From the NCBI GenBank assembly GCA_937899365.1, contig CALBPH010000060.1:1-5899 (forward strand): 5,899 nucleotides of DNA, given 5' to 3'. The stretch is from an uncultured Leptolyngbya sp. (GTDB lineage: Bacteria; Cyanobacteriota; Cyanobacteriia; Phormidesmidales; Phormidesmidaceae). The notes beneath the pieces were generated by a model. The model had not been told where the DNA came from and did not search any database. It saw only the letters and a list, made by a program, of their open reading frames with translations. The position numbers and the translations under genes were made by a program. Positions 1 through 5,199 of this stretch are shown piece after piece (position 1 is the first letter of the stretch; the number at the start of each line of letters is the position of its first letter).

Positions 1-170
1 GACTTCTGCTTTAGCACCACCACCGCATCGTCTTTAATGGTCGTCCCTGGCTTATCAATCACCGTTTCATTCACCTTCACCTCACCGGCTCGAATACAGC
101 GCTGAGCCTGCTGCCGTGAATCACACAGTCCTTGCTCAACCAGATACATATCCAAGCGTTGTTTGGCCAT
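1..170 (-). CDS. tlyA: TlyA family rRNA 2'-O-methyltransferase (S4 domain protein), N-terminal fragment
   Basis: The first 56 codons of a minus-strand gene are visible; the rest lies beyond the left edge. The protein starts MAKQRLDMYLVEQGL and continues with a CDSRQQAQRCIRAGEV stretch, then VKVNETVIDKPGTTIKDDA. This is the S4 RNA-binding domain (about residues 3-56) that opens TlyA/hemolysin-A family proteins; the Rossmann methyltransferase domain that should follow is not in the window. Characterised family members 2'-O-methylate ribose in 16S and/or 23S rRNA in the cytoplasm; the hemolysin name is historical. The ATG at 170-168 is chosen because the protein then begins exactly as family members do. 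No Shine-Dalgarno-like sequence is evident before it (CCCACCCGCC). The gene is divergent from the SulP gene. S4 domains also occur in RluD-type pseudouridine synthases and RpsD, but the MAKQRLD opening favours TlyA. Confidence 0.85.
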   Translation of the reverse strand, partial: MAKQRLDMYLVEQGLCDSRQQAQRCIRAGEVKVNETVIDKPGTTIKDDAVVVLKQK

Positions 171-197
171 GGCGGGTGGGTTGTTGATCAAGACGAA

Positions 198-217
198 TGG
201 GCACTGCCCACCCTACC
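198..217. repeat. Small GC-rich palindrome, possible dispersed repeat
   Basis: TGGGCACTGCCCA (198-210) is a perfect palindrome with 6-nt arms, followed by CCCTACC. Read on the minus strand it is GGTAGGGTGGGCA-GTGCCCA. From memory, short elements of this form recur many times in filamentous cyanobacterial genomes. It lies 28 nt upstream of the tlyA start codon, so it would be in that gene's 5' leader. There is only one copy in this window, so its repeat status is inference. Confidence 0.4.
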
Positions 218-277
218 ATTTTGCTTCAGACCATCTTCATAGTCTCTAGTGCGTTTACCCCTAGACACTGCCGCCAA

Positions 278-303
278 TTTGCCTTTAGATAGGCATAGGC
301 AAA
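278..303. promoter_or_regulatory. Inverted repeat overlapping the SulP -35 region
   Basis: TTTGCCT (278-284) and AGGCAAA (297-303) are perfect 7-bp inverted arms with a 12-nt spacer. The right arm covers the proposed -35 hexamer at 296-301, a position typical of an operator. It does not match the LysR-type CO2-regulator sites I know (CmpR, NdhR) or the NtcA consensus. The role as an operator is inference. Confidence 0.3.
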
Positions 304-324
304 GAAATGTTAAGTAGATATACT
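296..324 (+). promoter_or_regulatory. Candidate sigma-70 promoter for the SulP gene
   Basis: A -35-like TAGGCA (296-301, 4 of 6 matches) and a -10-like TATACT (319-324, 5 of 6 matches) are separated by exactly 17 nt on the plus strand. Transcription would start near 331 and leave a leader of about 185 nt before the TTG start at 516. Confidence 0.35.
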
Positions 325-337
325 CACGTCCTCAATT

Positions 338-508
338 CCTTAGCCATAACCGTTTAGCGACCCTTAATCATTATGGGCAAGTCAGCCTGCTGCTTTTGAG
401 GCTCTACCGCCGAGGGTTTAAGGTTACTGACTAGCCCGACTCACCGGTTAGAAAGGTGAGATAGACAAGCTGCCCTATTCACCAAGATTTTCATTTCCAG
501 GCTTAAGG
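338..508 (+). promoter_or_regulatory. Structured 5' leader of the SulP gene (candidate cis-regulatory RNA)
   Basis: Several perfect or near-perfect stems lie in this leader. They are CCATAA/TTATGG (344-349 with 371-376), AGCCT/AGGCT (384-388 with 399-403), CTCACC/GGTGAG (440-445 with 455-460), and GGTGA-G-ATAG with CTAT-TCACC (455-464 with 475-483, one bulged base). The last two share 455-460, so they exclude each other. In addition, CCTTAGCC at 338-345 can pair with GGCTTAAGG at 500-508 (one bulged T), covering most of the Shine-Dalgarno sequence. I recognise no known riboswitch core. Regulation is inference. Confidence 0.35.
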
Positions 509-510
509 AG
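505..510 (+). promoter_or_regulatory. Shine-Dalgarno AAGGAG setting a TTG start
   Basis: AAGGAG ends 5 nt before the TTG at 516-518. It is the strongest ribosome binding site in the window. It fixes the SulP start at a TTG, because the first in-frame ATG lies well inside the third membrane segment. Confidence 0.75.
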
Positions 511-515
511 ACCCC

Positions 516-2018
516 TTGAACATTTCCAATCTCAACGTTCGTTCCCTAAATTTGCGTGCCCTGAAACGGGAGTGGTTGCTCAACCCCAAAGATGACCTGC
601 TGGCCGGAGCCTTGGTGGGTCTGGCGCTAATTCCTGAGGCCATCTCATTTTCCATCATCGCTGGTGTGGACCCAAAAGTGGGTCTCTATGCCTCCTTTAT
701 CATTGCGGTGATTACTGCATTCCTAGGGGGTCGACCGGCCTCAATTTCGGCGGCGACCGGGGCGATGGCGTTGCTGATGGTGGATTTGGTTAAGGACCAC
801 GGGCTGCAATATCTGCTGGCGGCCACATTTTTGACCGGCATTTTTCAGGTGCTCTTTGGAGTGCTGAAGCTGGGTCGCCAGATGAAGTTTGTGCCCCGAG
901 CGGTGATGATTGGCTATATCAACGCCCTGGCGGTGCTGCTGTTTCTGGCGCAGCTGCCTCAGCTGACCAATGTGCCAAGCATGGTCTACGTGCTGACGCT
1001 GCTGTCCCTCGGTATTATCTACATTCTGCCTCGGTTTACCAAGGTGGTGCCGTCTCCGCTGGTGGCCCTGGCGGTGATGACCATTGCTGCGATCGCACTC
1101 CGTCTTGATGTACCCACTGTGGGCGACATGGGTGAACTGCCCACGACGCCGCCCCTATTTGCCCTGCCCCAGGTGCCCTTCACCCTAGAAACGCTGCAAA
1201 TTATTCTGCCTTACTCGTTTACCTTGGCCATTGTGGGGCTGCTGGCATCTTTCCTAACAGCGTCTCTAGTAGACGACTTTACCGATACCCCTAGCGATAA
1301 AAACCAGGAAGCCAAAGGCCAGGGCATCGCCAATATGGTCACCGCCTTTTTTGGGGGTATGGCCGGGTGCGGCATGATTGGTCAGTCGGTGATTAACGTT
1401 CAGTCTGGAGGGCGGGGTCGGCTCTCTACTCTGTCTGCTGGGATATTTTTGCTAGTGGCCATTTTGTTTTTGCAAGACTGGGTAAGACAAATGCCCATGG
1501 CCGCCTTGGTAGCTGTCATGATCATGGTGTCCATTGGAACCTTCCGCTGGTCGTCCTTTACAAACATACGCCGCGTTCCCCGCAGTGAGGTCGCCGTGAT
1601 GCTGACGACCATGTTTGTGATTATTTTTACCCGCAACTTTGCCTTGGGCGTGGCAACGGGCATCGTCATGAGTACGGTATTTTTCTCCCGAAAAGTGGCC
1701 AAGCTGGTGTTTGTCGATAAGGTTCTGAGTGACGACGGTGCCCACCGGAGTTACAAAGTAGCCGGGCAGATTTTCTTTCTATCTCGGGATGAATTTTCGG
1801 CATCTTTTAACTTCACTGAGCTAATTGAGCAGGTAACCATTGACCTTAGCAACGCCCAGCTGTGGGACCAGGGTGCTGTTGAAGTGCTGGATAAAACTGT
1901 ACAGAAGTTTCGCCGTAAAGGGGTGGAGGTAACGGTGGTGGGCCTTAATGAAGCGAGTGCCACCCTGCTAAACCGCCTTGCCACTGATGAGGAACTTGTC
2001 GCCAGCGAGCGGACGTAG
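516..2018 (+). CDS. SulP family inorganic anion transporter with STAS domain
   Basis: This 500-residue inner-membrane transporter has the SLC26/SulP fold, expected to be a 7+7 inverted repeat. Residues 25-60 carry the TM1 signature (LAGALVGLALIPEAISF, then DPKVGLYAS). Residues 76-85 carry the TM3 motif SISAATGAMA. Residues 237-305 form the TM8-TM10 core with DDFTDTPSDKNQEAKGQG, GGMAGCGMIGQS and SGGRGRLST. A cytoplasmic STAS domain spans about 411-490 (VTIDLSNAQLWDQGAVEVLDK). The subgroup matches the roughly 490-residue bacterial SulPs such as Bacillus YbaR rather than BicA. By motif alignment two BicA sodium-site residues are absent: Asp258 corresponds to Ala244, and Thr302 to Ile288. Substrate (sulfate, bicarbonate or another anion) cannot be read from sequence. 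Two oddities: Ala244 replaces a usual Glu, and Gly453 replaces the usual STAS Ser. The TTG start is set by AAGGAG at 505-510. The gene is followed 130 nt later by its universal stress protein partner. Confidence 0.93.
   Translation: MNISNLNVRSLNLRALKREWLLNPKDDLLAGALVGLALIPEAISFSIIAGVDPKVGLYASFIIAVITAFLGGRPASISAATGAMALLMVDLVKDHGLQYLLAATFLTGIFQVLFGVLKLGRQMKFVPRAVMIGYINALAVLLFLAQLPQLTNVPSMVYVLTLLSLGIIYILPRFTKVVPSPLVALAVMTIAAIALRLDVPTVGDMGELPTTPPLFALPQVPFTLETLQIILPYSFTLAIVGLLASFLTASLVDDFTDTPSDKNQEAKGQGIANMVTAFFGGMAGCGMIGQSVINVQSGGRGRLSTLSAGIFLLVAILFLQDWVRQMPMAALVAVMIMVSIGTFRWSSFTNIRRVPRSEVAVMLTTMFVIIFTRNFALGVATGIVMSTVFFSRKVAKLVFVDKVLSDDGAHRSYKVAGQIFFLSRDEFSASFNFTELIEQVTIDLSNAQLWDQGAVEVLDKTVQKFRRKGVEVTVVGLNEASATLLNRLATDEELVASERT
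1089..1096. repeat. HIP1 octamer GCGATCGC
   Basis: This is a highly iterated palindrome typical of cyanobacterial genomes, here inside the SulP coding sequence. All three copies in the window continue with AC. Confidence 0.85.
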
Positions 2019-2048
2019 ATTTGATGGAATCTCAAAATTTAGGGGTGA

Positions 2049-2066
2049 CGCGTTCCATGGAACGCG
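2049..2066. promoter_or_regulatory. 18-bp perfect palindrome between the SulP and stress-protein genes
   Basis: CGCGTTCCATGGAACGCG is a perfect 18-bp palindrome starting 31 nt after the SulP stop. As RNA it can form a 7-bp stem with a CATG loop, but no T-run follows, so it is not a textbook intrinsic terminator. A weak -10-like TAAAAT lies at 2077-2082, so the palindrome could also be an operator upstream of a promoter for the stress-protein gene. It may equally be a processing or dispersed-repeat element. Confidence 0.45.
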
Positions 2067-2148
2067 CCTATATCTGTAAAATCTTGCCCTGATAGACTAC
2101 TAGCATCGCTGCGCTTTCCCAGACTTCATTCTTTCGAGAAAACTACGC

Positions 2149-3018
2149 ATGAAAACGATTCTCCTATGCTCCGACGGCTCTGCCTTTGCAGAGGGCATTT
2201 ATCGCTACGGTGCCTGGTTTGCTAATCAGTTTCAGGCTCAGACTCAGGTACTGTTTGTCACCGATGTTCGCAGCCAAAAGGTCGTTTCTACCGGCAACTT
2301 TAGCGGCAGCATTGGCCTGGGGGCATCAGAACAGCTTTTAAACGAGTTGGTCAACTTAGAGCATGAAAGGGCCAAACTCAACAATCAGCGCGCGCGACTG
2401 ATTTTGAAAAATGCCGACCAGGTACTCAAGGCAGAAGGGCTAAGCGATGTGGAACTGATCAACCAAACCGGGTTTTTGGTGGATTGCTTCCATGATTTTG
2501 AGGCAGGTGCCGACATGGTGGTGCTGGGCAAGCGGGGTGAGGCCGCGGAGTTTGCCTCAGGGCACCTGGGGGCCAACATTGACCGCATTGTGCGCAGCAG
2601 CACCAAGCCCTGCCTGGTTACCCCCCAAACCTTTGCCCCCATTGAGCGCTTGCTGGTGGCCTACGATGGTAGCCCCACGGGCAAACGGATTTTAAACTTC
2701 TTGGTGGACAATGCCGATGGGTTTAAGGATATCGAGATTCATTTGTTAACGGTCGCTAAGTCAGACGCAGATACCGAGCGCTCTGAGCAGCTGGCCAAGG
2801 CTAAAGACAAGCTTCAGCAGTCTGTTGGGCATACCCTGATCGCCAGCCTCAGCACCGGCGATCCTGAACAGGTGATTGCTAACTATGTCGAACAACATCA
2901 GATCAGCCTGCTAGTGATGGGGGCCTATGGCCATCGTCGCATCCGCCACCTGGTCATTGGCAGCACCACGGTTCAACTCCTAAGAAGTACTCAGATTCCG
3001 ATGTTATTGTTCCGTTAG
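2149..3018 (+). CDS. Tandem-domain universal stress protein (UspA family), SulP partner
   Basis: This 289-residue cytoplasmic protein has two Usp domains. Domain 1 (about 1-158) opens MKTILLCSDGS, includes the GSIGLG segment at 53-58 typical of SulP-linked Usps, and has a loop GKRG (127-130) followed ten residues later by G141-A142. Domain 2 (about 165-289) opens LLVAYDGS and ends with a complete ATP-binding loop, G258-x2-G261-x9-G271-S272, then PMLLFR. Asp9 and Asp173 are the expected nucleotide-binding acids. Domain 2 is therefore likely to bind ATP; domain 1 has a one-residue-longer, divergent loop. The gene sits 130 nt after the SulP gene on the same strand, and the pair recurs in many bacteria (from memory), suggesting a regulatory or accessory role in transport; no direct function is known to me. 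The ribosome binding site is weak (GAG at 2136-2138), but the ATG start fits the family. Confidence 0.9.
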   Translation: MKTILLCSDGSAFAEGIYRYGAWFANQFQAQTQVLFVTDVRSQKVVSTGNFSGSIGLGASEQLLNELVNLEHERAKLNNQRARLILKNADQVLKAEGLSDVELINQTGFLVDCFHDFEAGADMVVLGKRGEAAEFASGHLGANIDRIVRSSTKPCLVTPQTFAPIERLLVAYDGSPTGKRILNFLVDNADGFKDIEIHLLTVAKSDADTERSEQLAKAKDKLQQSVGHTLIASLSTGDPEQVIANYVEQHQISLLVMGAYGHRRIRHLVIGSTTVQLLRSTQIPMLLFR

Positions 3019-3420
3019 ATCTCATTTCGGTTGTATTCAAATCACCTGAGCTTTACGACAACACTATCAACGGTAGCCATTGTGAAGTCTCACAGTAGAA
3101 CAACAACATTTCTCCGGGAAACCCACAAAAATTGATGAAGAACATTCATGACAACATTAAATTGTTTGTCAACACATTTGCAGAGTTTCTGCCAGTGTTA
3201 TGTCCACATGAAAAATTCCTTGATATGCAAACACAGCAGCCAACTGACAGCTGTTGTTTGATCAAGCAATATCAAGGGAGTATGTCTAGGTTCGTTCTCT
3301 ACTGTACAAGGTACATACCGAGGTCTCAATGGGGTCTCGGTATGCCAAACATTTCTCAGATAACAACTATAATTAAAGCCCCTCAAACCAGTTAACACCA
3401 ACCGATCTCCAAGGGCCGAC
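3019..3420. other. Convergent intergenic spacer, stress protein / aspartate aminotransferase
   Basis: These 402 nt are visibly more AT-rich than the genes on either side and contain no ORF with family features or a ribosome binding site. Several small inverted repeats are present, such as GCAGA-gtt-TCTGC (3180-3192) and TGTAC-aag-GTACA (3303-3315). The strongest structure is the stem-loop at 3314-3344. No hairpin followed by a T-run was found on either strand, so termination of the two converging genes is not explained by a canonical signal. Confidence 0.7.
3314..3344 (+). terminator. Strong stem-loop in the convergent spacer, possible terminator
   Basis: CATACCGAG (3314-3322) pairs perfectly with CTCGGTATG (3336-3344). 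On plus-strand RNA the stem extends inward by five more pairs, three of them G-U wobbles, to 14 bp with an AAU loop. On the minus strand those wobbles become A-C mismatches. The structure is therefore best for plus-strand transcripts, that is, those coming from the stress-protein gene about 300 nt upstream. No U-tract follows, so the terminator call is tentative; RNA stabilisation is an alternative. Confidence 0.4.
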
Positions 3421-4593
<1,173 letters not shown>

Positions 4594-4636
4594 TAGAACG
4601 CTGTCGGCCTCTAGCTCAAAACCCTATTCTGACTAG

Positions 4637-4665
4637 CTTAAATCGATTTGTAGTGCAGATTGCAA
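4637..4665 (-). promoter_or_regulatory. Candidate aspC promoter
   Basis: On the minus strand TTGCAA (4665-4660, 4 of 6 to the -35 consensus) is followed after 17 nt by TTTAAG (4642-4637, 4 of 6 to the -10 consensus). Both hexamers are weak, but a promoter must lie between the terminator at 4696 and the start codon at 4593. This is the best-spaced pair there. Confidence 0.3.
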
Positions 4666-4680
4666 ATCTTTATGATTTGC
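4662..4680. promoter_or_regulatory. Operator-like inverted repeat upstream of aspC
   Basis: GCAAATC (4662-4668) and GATTTGC (4674-4680) are perfect 7-bp arms around TTTAT. A second, overlapping inverted repeat is ATGATT-TGCTTG-AATCAT (4672-4689). A related palindrome, AAATCGATTT, lies at 4640-4649. The first repeat covers the upstream half of the candidate -35 element, consistent with a repressor or activator site. No known regulator is assigned; the site does not match the NtcA consensus GTA-N8-TAC. Confidence 0.35.
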
Positions 4681-4695
4681 TTGAATCATGACTTG

Positions 4696-4731
4696 AAAAA
4701 AAAAAGGCTCCCCTGGCAACGCCAGAGGAGC
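4696..4731 (-). terminator. Intrinsic (Rho-independent) terminator, minus strand
   Basis: Read on the minus strand, GCTCCTCTGGC-GTT-GCCAGGGGAGC forms an 11-bp stem (one U-G pair) with a 3-nt loop, immediately followed by C and ten T residues (4705-4696). The wobble and the T-run both fix the orientation to minus. It ends transcription arriving from the right, before aspC. The nearest recognised minus-strand gene stops at 5200, about 470 nt upstream, leaving an unexplained transcript segment. Confidence 0.9.
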
Positions 4732-4874
4732 ATGTGTTCTTGATCTGTGTGAAGGAAACATGTAGGAGAGCTTGTCAAGGGCTTAGCCCACGCTAGATCC
4801 CAATGCAAGGAGCACAGCTCGTACGGCAAATTGGCAGTAAGTACTGTGATGTCGCTTTTCAGGAACTCCAATTT

Positions 4875-4889
4875 TTGGATTAAATCCAA
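4875..4889. repeat. 15-bp palindrome TTGGATTAAATCCAA
   Basis: Perfect 7-nt arms flank a central A. An imperfect relative, GGATTGATTTAATCATCC (4895-4912), follows 5 nt later in the opposite sense, so two GGATTTAATC-like cores lie close together. It could be a protein-binding site or a stem-loop; no adjacent gene start explains it. Confidence 0.45.
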
Positions 4890-4933
4890 CTATCGGATTG
4901 ATTTAATCATCCCCCAAATCCAGCAAGCTCAAT

Positions 4934-5027
4934 GTGATTTCATGGCCTAAAACCTGTGATACTCAAGCCCGTCATCGGTGATACAAATGATGCGTCTGCT
5001 GTGATCAAAATCTCTGCAAACGGTGAG
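4934..5027. repeat. Degenerate GTGAT direct repeats with about 22-nt period
   Basis: GTGAT occurs at 4934, 4956, 4978 and 5001, with a variant GTGAG at 5023, giving spacings of 22, 22, 23 and 22 nt. The copies at 4956 and 4978 agree over GTGATAC. The last three share GTGAnnnAAAT. One further GTGAT at 4846 is 88 nt (four periods) before the first. The spacing corresponds to about two DNA helical turns. Confidence 0.45.
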
Positions 5028-5040
5028 TGAAATCACGTAT

Positions 5041-5105
5041 CATCGGCAAAACGTCTGGGAGCAAAGACGTTACTGATCCCAGCCATGGCTTTTGCCTGAA
5101 AGATG
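5041..5105. other. Compact multi-stem element
   Basis: An outer stem CATC-GGCAAAA (5041-5051) pairs with TTTTGCC (5090-5096) and, after a 5-nt bulge, GATG (5102-5105). Inside it, AACGTCT (5050-5056) and AGACGTT (5065-5071) form a hairpin. That hairpin's loop GGGA (5057-5060) can pair with TCCC (5077-5080), a pseudoknot arrangement. AGCCATGGCT (5081-5090) is a further palindrome. All pairs are Watson-Crick, so the strand is not determined. Confidence 0.4.
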
Positions 5106-5199
5106 CAGCCATATGGCACACCGAAGCCAAACGCACCATCTCTAAATCCACAACGGCAGCGTCAAACCCTAGCCGTCAACCCTCATCCAAATCAATAGC

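Larger units (their letters stand above)
171..515. other. Divergent intergenic region, tlyA / SulP gene
   Basis: This 345-nt spacer holds no credible ORF. From left to right it contains a small palindromic repeat (198-217), a 7-bp inverted repeat (278-303), a candidate plus-strand promoter (296-324), and a leader rich in short stem-loops that runs up to the AAGGAG ribosome binding site of the SulP gene. A clear minus-strand promoter for tlyA was not found. Confidence 0.8.
4732..5199. other. Unassigned structured region between the membrane-protein gene and the terminator
   Basis: No credible protein gene was found in 468 nt. Visible structure on plus-strand coordinates includes GGGCT-T-AGCCC (4779-4789), GAGC-ACA-GCTC (4810-4820), CAGTA-AG-TACTG (4835-4846), the palindrome TTGGATTAAATCCAA (4875-4889), a 22-nt periodic GTGAT array (4934-5027) and a compact multi-stem element (5041-5105). 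Because a minus-strand terminator closes the region, it is either a long 3' UTR of the membrane-protein gene or a separate small RNA. I recognise no Rfam-type core: no RNase P, tmRNA, SRP, 6S or canonical Yfr1 motif. Confidence 0.5.

Noticed and set aside
516..2018. Annotation of the SulP protein as the bicarbonate transporter BicA
   Set aside because: Motifs match the YbaR-like SulP subgroup; BicA sodium-site Asp258 and Thr302 align with Ala244 and Ile288 here, and the protein is shorter than BicA.
3304..3318. NtcA-like site around GTACAAGGTACATAC
   Set aside because: The spacing is GTA-N9-TAC rather than the required GTA-N8-TAC, and it lies in a convergent spacer with no start nearby.
3368..3373. 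Perfect TATAAT on the plus strand facing the aspC 3' end
   Set aside because: No -35-like hexamer at 16-18 nt upstream; an isolated consensus -10 in AT-rich DNA is weak evidence for an antisense promoter.
3132..3395. 87-codon plus-strand ORF in the convergent spacer
   Set aside because: No ribosome binding site, no recognisable family feature, Cys/Gln/Ser-rich random-looking composition, and it contains the 3314-3344 stem-loop.
4740..4770. Possible Yfr1 small RNA core on the minus strand (TTTCCTTCACAC)
   Set aside because: The invariant ACUCCUCACAC core is not present; only a loose resemblance in layout remains, noted as part of a finding.
4773..4778. Consensus -35 TTGACA on the minus strand
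   Set aside because: No acceptable -10 hexamer at 16-18 nt downstream (TCCTTC-like sequence instead).
4686..4889. 67-codon minus-strand ORF starting at a TTG
   Set aside because: It reads straight through the terminator hairpin and T-run, which encode its Phe-rich tail, and shows no protein-like motifs.
5005..5139. 44-codon minus-strand ORF (MVRLASVCHMAASF start)
   Set aside because: Weak upstream GGATTTAGAG only, no recognisable motif, and it overlaps the structured element; too little support to call.
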